NCBI GenBank assembly: GCA_021014325.1 | Contig: CM037466.1 | Location: 13,604,765 to 13,668,764 of the forward strand | Origin: Plazaster borealis | Lineage: Eukaryota > Echinodermata > Asteroidea > Forcipulatida > Labidiasteridae | Direction: 5' to 3' | Length of the DNA: 64,000 nucleotides | Part shown: one piece after another, positions 30,910-42,372 of the stretch | Numbering within the stretch: the stretch's first letter is position 1 | How the letters are laid out: each line of letters starts with the position of its first letter | Position numbers and translations under genes: made by a program | Notes under the pieces: model-generated | Seen by the model: only the letters and a program-made list of their open reading frames with translations | Database searches by the model: none | What the model was told of the DNA's origin: nothing

Positions 30910-32550
30910 TAATAACTAAACTGCATGCCTAACGAAAGCCTCAGATATACAATATTGCTGACATAGACCTAACCTCTGCCTTGTTAATTTTTAAGAGATC
31001 ACCATCAACATCAGCCTGTCACACACTGCTGGGCCTCGTAATACTACAGGTTTAATGTCATTTGTACTTTTTAAAATGTTCTACTCGTTATAATTTAGTT
31101 TCTTATTTATTCTTAAATTGTCCATATTGTAACTGTTTATACATCTTTTAAACTCAGTACATTTCTTCATTTATTGTTTTCACTGCCTTAGAGCATGCCT
31201 GCGTGATTAGGGTGCTTTATACGAGTTGGTTTTATTATTATTATAAAGCATAGTTTACCAGTTATCTTTATCTTAACAAATTTTTTCCAAGCTGCCGTCC
31301 CTCCTTCCCCCATAAACTCGTCTCTCCATCTTGACTGAGGCCACACTTGTTTTCCTTTTGCCATTTATTGTAGTGATTATCAATTGTAAATCGGCTTCAA
31401 CTTTTGTCAGTTCTTTTTGCTGTCATCACAGTTTCGCAAATCTTTCTAAAAAGCACCGGAGAAAGGTTTTCAAAATAATTGTCGGTTTACTCTCATGCTA
31501 ACTAAATTTCCTTACTGATTGAATATCAGCAAAATTGGTCTTTAACCAAAGAGTCCCCATATGCCCATGAGAGAAAAGGTGTTCTAAATCTGACAACTTG
31601 ATTCTTTTTGATAATACTAGTCTCAGTTCCACAGACCACAGCCATCTATCAAGGCTCACACTCACTCACTCCGTCGACCCAAGTGGCTACTTGAGACGAG
31701 CGCGACGGTACACATGCCACACATCACGATCATTCATGCAGCCATGGGCATTCGTTCACAAAAAGAGGTGGTACAAAGTCTCGTTTAGAATGTTTGCATA
31801 TTATTTGCAAAACAAACAACACTTACAGTATATTTTCGTAATTGATATTTACATTATTTTTGTTATTAATATTTCAATAATTTAGGTTAGGGCTCAATAT
31901 GGAGGTAGGGTAGAATACAGAGACCATGGCTGAAGTACTTCAATATTGAGCCCGTGTTACTTCTTCTTCGCATGCTGTTTTGCTCAAAATGATATCAGAA
32001 TTGTTTTACGCAACCATTAATTTTGTGAGGCCCATTATATTCATTCTTTAATTTAGCTAAATTTTGTCTTATTAGTCATCTGCAACTTTTTTTGAACGAT
32101 GTTTTTGTCCTATCTAGTTTCACTGTTGTTGACAAAAATTGTTTTAAAAGTTTGTATGTATTGTATTTTACGGTTTTTAGCCCTTTTCTTGTTTTCCTTT
32201 TTGGATTTACATGCTTTTGTCGTTTACAAAAAAATGTAATCACTTCAGATTTAGTCTGTCTACTGTCGTGTAATTTTGAATTGAATAATAAATCCAAATG
32301 AATTGAATGAAATAGTGCGATAAGAGTTCACGATTCGAAAGTAGAGTTTAGTGTTAATAATCAACCGAGAATTAAATCAATGTTTCGGTTTACGTCTCAA
32401 AAATTAGACCTCCTAGTTAGCACATCGCAGTTGAGTATACAACAGACGGCAAATAAACTCTTAGCTCTGTTATCTGAATGTGGACTGTGACCAAGAGGCA
32501 AGGGCTGTTATTTCGTGACACCGTCGTCAGTCTGTGTAGAGTCACACACG
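30910..32550. other. Intergenic upstream of scramblase B
   Basis: AT-rich, with 'attattattata' and other low-complexity bits. The plus frame at 31598-31885 has no recognisable product. A small inverted pair 'gctcaatatgga / caatattgagc' brackets about 31892-31950. The scramblase B promoter presumably lies near 32300-32550; no TATA box is assigned. Confidence 0.4.
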
Positions 32551-32559
32551 GCCAACAAA

Positions 32560-35500
32560 ATGTCGAAATACGAGCGTATGACGGAAGACCCAGTCCCGGC
32601 TGGGCAAGCGCCGTATGCTGCATCGCCACCGGTGGCCGGTCCGCAGGATTATCCGTCCCAGCAAAGTCCACAGATCCAGGCACCGGTATGATTGAAATGT
32701 TCTTATAATTATTTCCACTGCAAGTTCTTGCTTTTCGCTCTGGCTTTCCTTTGCTTTGCTCGGTTGAACTTTTTTACGAGATCTATTTCTGTTCAGAATG
32801 TTTGTTTTGGGGTCTAATCTTATGCATCGCTATAGCAATAATAACCACATTTATTGTGCGCATTGCATACATGTTTTAAAAATAATGCATTACAGTAAGC
32901 TACAATATCGTAACAAGTTAGCACAATGGGGTAAAATAGCAAAGTAAAAACAACATTGTTAAAACAAACAAATTGAACAAAATTAGCCAAAAGCTTGTTT
33001 AAAAAGGAAAGCCTTCAGCTTAATTTTAAAGAAATAGAATACAGAAAGAGACTGTATCGATTGAATAGAAGCGGGTAATCCATTCCAAAGCGTCAGTGCA
33101 GCTTGAATGGCTTGTCCATTAGAATAGTTGGATTGGTCTTCAACATGCAAAGGATTATTATCTAAGATGAACTTTGGAGCGAGGTCATAAAGACAACATT
33201 GCTTGAATATGTACCGTGCAAGATTCGCGCGTGTTGCACATTTTTGGTTGACGACTCCCTGATGATCGGTGGCAGGCTGTTCCAAAGTGATGCATTCTCT
33301 TATAACGTTGAGCATTCTCTTATAACGTTGATACATTCTTTTATACAAATACCAGATGAAATAAAAAGCAATTTGGGGTTTAACAAAGAAAAACTGACCA
33401 AAGCGGGGCTTGAACCTGCGACCTCCAACACCGAGACAGTGTATACCTTTGGTTGTTTAGAAAAGTTATCGTACAATGGTTTTTTTCTTTCAATTCCATA
33501 GGTCACTACGTATCAACATGGTTTACCTGCATCTGCGCCTGGGCAGCAGCAGCTTCAGTGGATGTCACCTCCTTCCCAGGCAATTCCCGGATGTCCACCT
33601 GGTCTGGAGTACCTGACCCTGGTGGACCAATTGTTGATTCATCAACAGGTGGAACTATTCGAAGGTCGGTATCATGTGACTCAAATCATGTGACCCAGAT
33701 CAATAATGTGACTCCAATAAATCATCAGCTTGCCAAATGCCAATTAAAACACACGAGGACCAGTCAAACACCACTCTAAGTAGTCTGACTGGCTGGTTTG
33801 TGTTGAAGAGCACCCCCATGGAATTAACTAGCTATAGACCCATTGCATAACGCGCAGCGTACTCACGTGCGCCTGTCCTGGGTGTCATTTTGGGTGTCAA
33901 AATCGTATACAAACATGCACAAAAGTGAGTTTTGACACCCAAAATGACGCGCATTGTTCGGAGGCGCGCTCCGGGTCTATAGAAATCAATGGATCCCCCT
34001 TGCATAACGCGAAACGCTACAGATACGCTGAGGTCACGCGCACGTTTTTACGCACAGAGAACAGCTATCGTCCAATGATCTGCCTCCTTTTTCAGAGTGT
34101 GACGTCATATGCAATGGGTCTATAGTAGAAATGGTGACAGAGTAGTGAAATGTCAACCAACTGGCCCATGGCCAGTCACTGAAAAAGCTAAGGGCAAACC
34201 CAAAGCATGTGACTCAAGTTAATCCATGACGAAATCTGTCACGGGTTTGGCTATGGGCGTGACTTCAGTTGCGCGGGAAAATCTGAGAAACTGTGTAAAA
34301 TAATCTCACAGCAAAAGGGGCACAGATAAAAAGGCAGTCTTGAAATGTTGACAATTAGCCTATAGTTCGGAATAATTTGATGTGAGGCGGGAGCCCCAAA
34401 TGTCAAGTCATTATTAATGTTTAAATCTTAATAAAATTCTATCTGGCATTAGTGATTAGGCGACGCACGGAAAATTTATCAATCATAATATGCTCAAAGC
34501 TCATTCAGAATCACCACTTTCATGTTTTATTTCTTGTTCATTGGTGATTAGGCAACGCACGGAAAATTTATCAATCATAATATGCTCAAAGCTCATTCAG
34601 AATCACCACTTCCATGTTTTATTTCTTGTTGTAGTATTTACAATGTGTTTAGATTTATTTGGCAATGACTAGGCTTTCATCATAAGATGATTTCTGGTCT
34701 TTTTCACAGTTTTAACCGATATTGAGACGGTAAATCGGTACCAAATCAAGAACAGTATGGGTCAACAGGTCTACTTTGCACATGAAGGTATGTTTGTATG
34801 TTTGTTTGTTTGTTGGGGTGTTTGTTTGTTTGTTTGTTTGTTGGGGTGTTTGTTTACGCCAAGCTTGCAACAGTCGATCTCTCTCATGCGTTAGCAATAC
34901 AGATACTGTTTATTTTTCTTGGCTTGCGTACATTGTCAACAAGCACTGTTTAATACATGACTGATGTTTGGTCATCTAAGAAACGTTAAGCTTAATCGTG
35001 GAAGAAAGATATAGAACCCTTGTATTTGGCGTCACGCGCTCAAACAGCGCCCTCACTGAGGTCAAAGGAAGTCCTATCATTGAGTGAGAGTTGTGCGTAT
35101 GGGCGCTTGTACGTCTCAGCGATGGCGGCCCGTGCAAGGGGTATATTGTACAAAACAATAACATAACAATAAGCATTAAAACATGGATTCCGTAACTTTG
35201 AATACTGTTAATTTCCTATCCCGTCTCATCATATCGTATAGAGTCTGGGTTTTGTGAGCGGCAGTGCTGCGGACCTATCCGGGGATTTCAGATGCACATT
35301 ACCGACAACACAAATCAGGTATTGTTGAAGTTACATGTTCAAAGTAAATGTTACAGACCGTTACATCACAAACAAAAGCTTTAAAGGGTGCCGTCATTAT
35401 TATCGCTAGGTGTGTGCAGTAGCTGGGTGAGCGTTCAAAATTTAATGTCTGGCCACAGACTCGCTGTGATTATGATTACGACGACAGTGCCCCTTTAATG

Positions 35501-38500
35501 AGAAAATCAGTTTGTCTCTTTTTTTCAAAGAAAGTCTGAAGAGAAAAACATTCTGATGCAAACAATGATTTACCGTTTTATTTCTATCTTGTAGGAGGTC
35601 ATGAGAATGGTTCGTGAGTTTAAGTGTTGTGCAGGATGCTGCTGGTGTGCCTCTGCTGAATGCTGTGCCATGGAGCTAGCTATAGAGGCACCCGTCGGTC
35701 ATGTCGTTGGATACATCCAACAAACGTACGTAAATACTGTTCACTTGAAACGCCGTGTCAATACCGTGATTCACATTAAAGTACGCCACCAAGAGTTTGC
35801 AGTGGAGAGGCACAGCGAAATAATTTTCAGTGCCTCATCCAGCAGAGGCCCTGGGATGGGCTGACGTATGCACATGCGCATTGGACCATTGCCCCTGACC
35901 TAATAATCCCCGGTCACCTCTTCCTGTTTACGAAAGATTCGACTATTAATAATAATTTAGCTCTATTGTGTAAATCCATTGCAATTTTGTTTTGTTATTC
36001 TCTGCCTTGTACTAAAAATAGGGCTCGATCGCAACATTCTTCTTGCAACTTTGGTATGAATTATTGATCGTTTACATTGCATGGAGCCTCCATGCATTAT
36101 CATGTCGTATGAGGACAATGATTATGCGCATTGCACCAATCAGCAGTACAATCGTTCCCATCATGCACCACTACATCCTGAATAAGAATTTGTACAATCT
36201 CATCAGCCTATCTAAGTGGTCTTGGATGAGACCGTTGGGGTCGAGCGAAAGCTAAACTAAACTCAGACGGGCACTGGTCTTATAAACAAAACCCAGCAGA
36301 TAGGCACTCTGTTTAGTGCGCACACAACATAACTACCACACCGATACTATAGTATACACAGTCAATATAGCAGAGATCAATGATGATAATAAGTGGTAAG
36401 CAGCCCATCGACAAATACAAAAACACATTGGATTGTACGCCAATCCTGAAGGGTTTATTTATTTATTTATTTTTTACTGATTTTGATTACTCTTACTTCC
36501 ATGTTTTTACTTCTTGTTGTTGTTGTTGCTGTTTATTTGTTCAGTCAAAGTTGGTGGTATCCGCATTATGATGTCCTAAACGTTGCCAAGGAACCGGTTC
36601 TGAAGATACGCGGTCCAGGTTGCAGAATCCAAGGCGTCTGCTGCACAGCGGACTTAGATTTCAATGTAAGTTTTCCCAATGAACTTTATTTAGGGGCCAT
36701 TCAGAATAATCAATGTTGAGAAAATTCGATCTTTTTTTTCTTCTGCTGACAGATTATTTAATACACCCTGTACACTGAAGAACAAATTAATGCCTCAACT
36801 GAAGCATATATTTTAGATCGATGATCTCCCAGCTCAGGGCTTTCAATGGTTATCCCTGGCTTTGTTGCAACGTTGTAGTTGAAACAGAAGAGGGAAATGT
36901 TGTCATCTCCCCATAGAGGTCGGCTATCAAAATAAGGTTGACGGATAACAATGGACAGCACAAATATGACAGGCATGACAGACGATGTGAAAGTTGCCGC
37001 TATGTACTTTCCCCCTAAACATTTAGGTTTTTTCTATAATTAAAATTCGAAACTGAAATTTTGAGTTTCAGTGGACCCAGCATCCACCCACATAATTTCG
37101 AAAATTGGCCCCTTTAAGGGTAAAACCCTCAAGAATAAAGAAATAAAATCAGCAGTAGGCTACTCAGGGAGAGGCGGTGTGGGTTCCCCCCGACTCCCCG
37201 CTCCCGAAAACAAATCCACTAAACATTGTACAAAAACAAAACACGATTAAAAAAAACAAAACGATCACATTTTGATGTAAAATCTAGGCTGACCGTCAAG
37301 CTGACCCCGGAATCTAAAACACAAATACACTTTGACCACAAAGTCCGGTCAGTTTGGCTCAAAAACGGGTCATGCTGACCCCGATCCGGGTCTGAAACCC
37401 GGGTCTATTTTTGCCGTATTTCACAAAACCGTCCCAAATCTATATTACAACAACTTCTAAGTAGATTACTTAAAATAGCCATGATAAGAAAAAAATACTC
37501 AAAGGGAACCAATCACAGGCGGTATCACAATGTTTGTTTTGGTTATCCCGTGCTGCGTTTTTGCTCGGCACAACTTTATCAATCTTTTGACTTTTGGGAC
37601 GCTAGGTGGCAGCAGACTTACCAGGTAAATCCATTGTTCTCGGTAATGTGCGCATGCTCAGAACTACGTTAACAATGGAAATTTACCTGGTAAGTCTGCT
37701 GCCACCTAGCGTTCCAAAGTCTCCCATTTGTCTGAAGCTACTCTGACATTTCGTGTCACTGCCATGCATGTAAATTCCTCGACTGGATCCCCTTATAACC
37801 TCTTGCAAACGTCACAAGCCCAAAACAGTCCACTCACTGGGGTCAATGAAGAGCTATCATTGGCTGAGAGCCGTGCGCAGCGCGTACACGCGTGAACGTT
37901 TCCATTGTTTGACATCAAAGATGGCGGCCATTGCTTGCAAGGGGTCTACTAGTGTCTGCTGAATCTGTTTCGTGAACATGCATTTGTATTGAGATATAAT
38001 ATTACATTTTGTTCATTAGTGGCTCGACTCTATACCACAGACCTCCATGGTTCACTTAATATTCTTTTTGCTCTGCTTCAATGCATGCCATTATAGGGAC
38101 CATTACCTATAAACTCTGCTTCTAAAAATGGATCCCTCTGCAGTGTCTGTTTTCTTTTATCCAGTTCTTGAAATCTATACTGTAAAGATGTATTTTTGTA
38201 TTGATCTCTTTGGATTGATATTGTCATTTTTATGTTGATACGGAACTTTCATTACTCAAGATCCTAGATGTGGGTTTGACTGCAGAGCTAGGTAAAGTGA
38301 GCAAACAGTGGGGAGGGTTCATCAAGGAAGTTTACTCCAAGGCCGATAACTTCACTGTCAACTGTAAGTACGGCAAATGAAACAAATTAAAAAGCAAAAT
38401 TAGTTTTGCTCTATGATGAGGCAATTGTTTACTCAGTGTTAACTGCCCGTTAGTGCCATCGCTATTTTGTTTTCGAAAGCAGTTATATTCATTTTTCAAT

Positions 38501-40258
38501 AGCAGTTATTTTTATTTTGAAAAGCAGTTATTTTTTATTTTCAAGAGCAGTTATTTTTTATTTTCAAGAGCAGTTATTTTTTATTTTCAAGAGCAGTTAT
38601 TTTTATTTTCAAAAGCAGCTATTTCAAAAGCAGTTATTTTCATTTTCAAAAGCAGTCATTGGCTAGAGCGGGACTTGAACCTGCGACCTCCGGAAAAGAA
38701 AAGAATTTACGATTACAAAAAGCAGTCATTGACTAGAGCGGGACTTGAACCTGCGACCTCCGGAAAAGAAAAGAATTTACGATTACAAATACAAAAAAAC
38801 AGAATCAACTTTAAACCTATATCTTAAAATGAAAATATAAAAGATTGGCTTCATTATTTTGTTCTTCGCAACGCTGATACCGGTACGTCTCGAGAGAGTT
38901 TCCGCACGTGGAGAATATAACGTTGGTATTTTGTCTATTTTACAGTTCCTATGGATTTGTCAGTTGAAATGAAAGCCTGTTTGCTGGGAGCTGTATTCTT
39001 GATCGTAAGTCTAGTAATGTTAGGTCTGATACTAATTTTTATATTTTTTTAATGAGAGATCGATTAACATCACAAGGCAACGGACGGCCACTTCAAGGTG
39101 AGGGCTACACTTAACTGATTTGGGCTATCGGCCCAAATAAACTGCCACCAGGGGCACGTTGCCACCTATTCTCCTGAGGCTAACGTAAGGATGTAGGCAT
39201 GGGTATCATTTTTATGTATTTCCTGCCCAGCATTTTACTCTCCTTTCTGTCTTAAACAAGTTTTATCGTTTTTGGTTTTTATTGTTTTAATGTAATTGTC
39301 TTTTGGAATTTGGCCTCCGGGCCACGATCTGAGACAAATAAAAGAAATGAAATGAAATGAAATCTAGGAGCATGGCTGGTAGAGCAGAATGCACTACCTT
39401 CCTAACTTTTTACGAAGCAATTATGGTTAAGTGCCTTTCTCAAGGGCACAAGTGTCATGACCGGGATTCGAACCCACACCCTGCTGCTGACAACACCGGA
39501 GCTTGGGTCCGATGAACTAGACCGCTCGGCCATTGTCTTAACTACATCGTACACACTGGTCAGCTCATATGCCATGATATCCTAAGCTGGACCATGCCAC
39601 ACGACATAGAGGGGGTGTCAATCAACAGGGTTCAGTAATTTGGTTAGGAGGGAGCAGGACAGAACTCTGCCAGCATACTTTGTGCACAAAATCAGTACGT
39701 CAGTTGTCAATGGTAGATCACAACCAAATTATAAAACTTGATTCATTAAGCAAACAAATAAACTCAAATTAACACGGACAAAAACCTGGACATGTAAACA
39801 ACATATTAAAAACCCCAAAAAACTCTTCACCTTCGAAAAAAACTTGTCAGCATGTGCTGACAACGTATACCACATGGGCGTTGCAACTAAACAGGTCACT
39901 CGCTGCAGAATTTGAAATATAATTAATTCTTCTTGTACAAAGGTAAAATAAAATTTCATGTAATTAAGTATCACGATGATAAACAATTTCAAATTTGAAT
40001 ATGAATAATATTTAGTAGGATTTGAAAAGAATATTAATAACGATGTTTCCAGGAAATCAACACAGAGCGAGGGAATTTAGCCGATAGATTATAAAACAAA
40101 ATTTATCTTTATAAATATGTTTTTCAGGGATTTATATTTCCTTTTTAGTAATAAGAATACATGATAAAATGTTGTAACATTTTTTTGTAATGTATTATTC
40201 TCTCTCTGTGCAGGATTTCATGTATTTTGAACAGAAAAAGCAGAAAAATAGACACTGA
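32560..40258 (+). CDS. Phospholipid scramblase B, complete, nine exons
   Basis: Exons: 32560-32685, 33502-33664, 34710-34787, 35242-35318, 35595-35725, 36545-36665, 38261-38363, 38946-39004 and 40214-40258. All have GT-AG sites and consistent phases, giving 300 residues. Residues 1-75 are Pro/Gln-rich, as in PLSCR1-type proteins. The scramblase core starts at [21 protein letters not shown] Cys-rich block ([14 protein letters not shown]) is a likely palmitoylation site. The acidic loop near [12 protein letters not shown] precedes [12 protein letters not shown] and corresponds to the Ca2+-binding segment. The C-terminal TM helix is [15 protein letters not shown], followed by a basic tail. Family role: Ca2+-dependent bidirectional movement of phospholipids at the plasma membrane, and signalling roles. 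The gene holds many MITEs in its introns. It is a paralogue of scramblase A (1923-8262). Confidence 0.93.
32983..33250 (-). pseudogene. LINE C-terminal remnant in scramblase B intron 1
   Basis: The minus frame reads [17 protein letters not shown] then KIKLKAFLF, the end of CR1/L2/jockey-type proteins as at 3723-4190. Upstream residues are diverged. Beyond about 33290 short tandem 'attctcttataacgttga' copies follow. Confidence 0.55.
33385..33445 (-). mobile_element. tRNA-like B-box fragment
   Basis: 'gcggggcttgaacctgcgacctcc' (split: 'gcggggcttgaacc' and 'tgcgacctcc') is the inverse of a tRNA T-arm/variable region and recurs at 38651-38790 and 42950-42990. A SINE remnant, not a tRNA gene. Confidence 0.5.
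33836..34122. mobile_element. R4 MITE composite
   Basis: Outer ends AGACCCATTGCATAACGCG and inverse ...CATATGCAATGGGTCT fit one element. A second pair of termini (GGGTCT at 33973-33978 and CCCCCTTGCATAACGCG from 33996) lies inside, so two elements are abutting or one is nested. The left unit is largely palindromic ('gggtgtcattttgggtgtca / tgacacccaaaatgacgc'). Confidence 0.65.
34448..34631. repeat. Tandem duplication, 91-bp unit
   Basis: 'gtgattaggc(g/a)acgcacgg' to 'tgttttatttcttgtt' occurs twice head to tail with few differences. Lies in scramblase B intron 2, 80 bp before exon 3. Confidence 0.8.
34787..34860. repeat. (GTTT)n microsatellite
   Basis: GTTT-rich simple repeat broken by two 'ggggtg' blocks. 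Begins directly at the exon 3 donor. Confidence 0.7.
35013..35144. mobile_element. R4 MITE
   Basis: AGAACCCTTGTATTTGGCG to the inverse GGCGGCCCGTGCAAGGGGTAT (last base 35144); contains 'gcgccctcactgaggtca'. Lies in scramblase B intron 3. Confidence 0.75.
36730..37285. other. Scramblase B intron 6, left part
   Basis: No recognised element apart from low-complexity C- and A-rich tracts at 37186-37260. A minus-strand frame at 36758-36976 is not believed coding. Confidence 0.4.
37290..37412. repeat. R10 repeat fragment
   Basis: 'aagctgaccccggaatct', 'aacgggtcatgctgacccc' and 'gatccgggtctgaaacccgg' match R10 sequence at 17927 and 24221. Confidence 0.65.
37590..37727. mobile_element. R6 palindromic element, copy 2
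   Basis: GCTAGGTGGCAGCAGACTTA and its inverse flank 'ccattgttctcggtaatgtg'. Two CTCF-like cores in convergent orientation, in scramblase B intron 6. Confidence 0.8.
37785..37947. mobile_element. R4 MITE
   Basis: Diverged left end (ATCCCCTTATAACCTCTTGC), clear right end inverse of AGACCCCTTGCAAGC. Contains 'acgcgtgaacgtttccat' and 'aaagatggcggcca'. Confidence 0.75.
38450..38790. repeat. AGCAGTTATTTT tandem array plus duplicated tRNA-like block
   Basis: A unit of about 24 bp (AGAGCAGTTATTTTTTATTTTCA with variants) repeats from 38470 to 38650. It is followed by a 70-bp unit duplicated exactly in order at 38651-38720 and 38721-38790, which holds an inverted B-box (GGGACTTGAACC). The long plus-strand frame across this array is low-complexity and is not a gene. 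Confidence 0.75.
39063..39362 (+). mobile_element. LINE/SINE 3' tail with (GAAAT)n end
   Basis: GC-richer block 'gggctatcggcccaaataaa' and 'ggcctccgggccacgatctg' ending in AATAAAAGAAATGAAATGAAA. A pentanucleotide tail after a hairpin is typical of CR1/L2-type 3' ends. Confidence 0.6.
39363..39536 (-). mobile_element. SINE S1
   Basis: Contains 'caagtgtcatgaccggg', inverted B-box GGGATTCGAACCC and 'agaccgctcggccattg'. Same orientation as the other S1 copies. Confidence 0.7.
39540..40200. other. Scramblase B intron 8, right part
   Basis: AT-rich; shares the block 'cttgtcagcatgtgct(g)' and 'acaacgta(t)accac' with 48205-48232, so an unclassified dispersed repeat is present at about 39780-39920. 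Confidence 0.45.
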
Positions 40259-40390
40259 AAGCTGCTGTATGGACCAAATGTTCACCTGACTACATCATCT
40301 TAATAATCTTGGTTGCGCCATTTTGGAGTCAATGGCAAGCATGGCACAGTCGCCGGGTGAGGCGTGAAGGGGGTCAATAGACTACTACAG

Positions 40391-40396
40391 AATAAA
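40391..40396 (+). promoter_or_regulatory. Polyadenylation signal of scramblase B
   Basis: AATAAA 132 bp after the stop codon, the first canonical signal downstream of exon 9. Confidence 0.5.
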
Positions 40397-40399
40397 TGA

Positions 40400-41785
40400 A
40401 GGGAGTGATCACCACAACCAGGAAAGAACGAGGTTGACAGACCTAAAATGTTAATAGGTTCGGTCGTTATCAAATTATTTTATTATTTTAATCTGGAAGC
40501 TAACTAATTATGAAGTTCATACCAGTACCATTAATCCAGGGAAATACTTTCATCTGAAATAATGTGTCAAAGTCCCAAAAAAAAAAAAAAAACCATTTAA
40601 AGAATTGGAAAACAAAGAAATAACCGCTGCTTATAAAAATAGTTTCTCTTTTTCTAAATGTAGTATAATTACTCATAATTTAAAAATAATTTGCTATCTA
40701 CACGTAGACAATGCATGCTTTTACCTAAGACGTAAAATATAATAAACGGCAAACCCTCCGAGCAGCCATGGGGAGAAGGCGGGAGGACCAGTTCATACTT
40801 TTTTTAATAACTACAAAATGTGAGGATCAATTCCGATGATTTTTGTTTAAACTACATTTAAACACCCCTCTTACATACACTGAAGCGATTTCTGGGTAAG
40901 TGAACTCAGAGGTTGACAATATAGTGTGGGAAAGCTGGGTCCCATTATAACGTGCACCAAAAAATCCTATTGTGTGCAAAAAAACTTAATCCTTTCGAAA
41001 TGTATTTTTTTTTTTTGAAAATTAGTAGTGAACCAATATGTACATTTTCAGAATGCTTCAATATTTAGTGTGTGGGTCCAGGGAACATCTATTCATCTGT
41101 TCAGACCATTAATATTGTTCCCCCAGACACAGTTATTTACCCGTGATACAATTTGCCTCTCGTGCGCTCCCAAGGGATCCAGCATGTAAAACTTTTCCAG
41201 TGGCTGCTCGGAGGTTTTAAGAAAAATGCAAACGCAAACTACAAACCAGGTCCCACCCCCGAAAAAATGGTGCACCCATTTGTGCACCCTAAAAGTTTAC
41301 ATAATCGATATTTTAGCCGCTGGAAGTAATTGTTATTGAGTCTGTAATGTAGGCCTACAAGACTACATGTATATTAAAATTATTACAACATTTAAAAAGA
41401 AATTCGTTAAAAACACACTGTTTATATTGATCAAAATGGAAGGAACTGAATAAACCTGCAGCAGTAGAATAGTCTCCCAAATTCCGAAATCTACTCCGCG
41501 GCAGTAGAATACATAGCAAGACAAGTTCTCAAAGAACAAAATCTACACAGCAAAGTAGATATACACATGGTGTTACCGCAAACCGAATAGGCCATATACA
41601 TTGATACCTCACCATGCAATGCCTCAAATCCTAAACCTTACTTTAATGCTTTTTATAAACTTTACAATAAGTAATGTTCAATTGTCCTTATTGTTGGAAT
41701 CATGAAAAGCTAGCTACCCAGTTGAGTGGGTAAGTCAAGTCATTTAGGCCAATACCATTCGTCTCCCTTGGTAGTATACAGCCTA
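40400..41785. other. Intergenic between scramblase B and the TIR receptor
   Basis: A poly-A run at about 40577-40592 and a poly-T run at 41008-41016. Two related 'gcagtagaata' blocks lie at 41460 and 41502. No gene or RNA is supported. Confidence 0.4.
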
Positions 41786-41787
41786 GA

Positions 41788-41950
41788 GCCCAATTTCATA
41801 GAGCCGCTTAAGCAGAAGATAGTGGTTAACATTTTTCTGCTAAGCAAAAGAAAGCAGTATTGTACATGTGGCATGCTATTTTGGCTGGGTAACCTTATTC
41901 TGGTAAGCATCATTTTGTTGTGTTTAGCTGATTTTTGTGCTTAAGCTCAA
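41788..41950. mobile_element. R7 element
   Basis: CCCAATTTCATAGAGCCGC at the left, 'ggctgggtaaccttattctg' in the middle, and a truncated right end 'gtgcttaagct'. Confidence 0.7.
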
Positions 41951-42094
41951 TAAAACAATTATATAAAAGGAGATCTTACGTGTACCTTTTAATTTGTGGC
42001 CTACTGCAGACCTTCACATTAAAATGGTTCCCATAGGGGCTTTTTTTCTTCAAAATTCTGCAATATACTATGCAGTTTTCTTATAGGTCTTTCT

Positions 42095-42100
42095 TTTATT
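42095..42100 (-). promoter_or_regulatory. Candidate polyadenylation signal of the TIR receptor
   Basis: TTTATT on the plus strand is AATAAA on the minus strand, 273 bp past the stop codon. Confidence 0.4.
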
Positions 42101-42210
42101 GGTAAACAAACCGCGCTGGTCGCTTGGACAGCCGAATGTAGCTAAACATTCAATCGTGTTAACAGATGTTGTGTCCAAAAAAACTCGGGCTGTGACGTTG
42201 CAATATCCCT

Positions 42211-42315
42211 TTTTGAGATGGTGGACACTATAGGAGTGCACGGTTTGGTTTGGGTGTAAACAGACAAATTAACGCAAAATGTTGTAGTGTCATAGTATTG
42301 TGTCCACCATATCTC
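42211..42315. repeat. Short inverted repeat
   Basis: TTTTGAGATGGTGGACAC at the left pairs with GTGTCCACCATATCTCAAAA at the right. It sits in the likely 3' UTR of the receptor. Confidence 0.65.
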
Positions 42316-42372
42316 AAAATGGCTCATAGAAAGGTATATACAACACTTACAACTAAAATTCTCTTATACACC

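Noticed and set aside
38453..38827. Aromatic-rich protein of 124 residues
   Set aside because: It reads through the AGCAGTTATTTT array and a duplicated tRNA-like block inside an intron.
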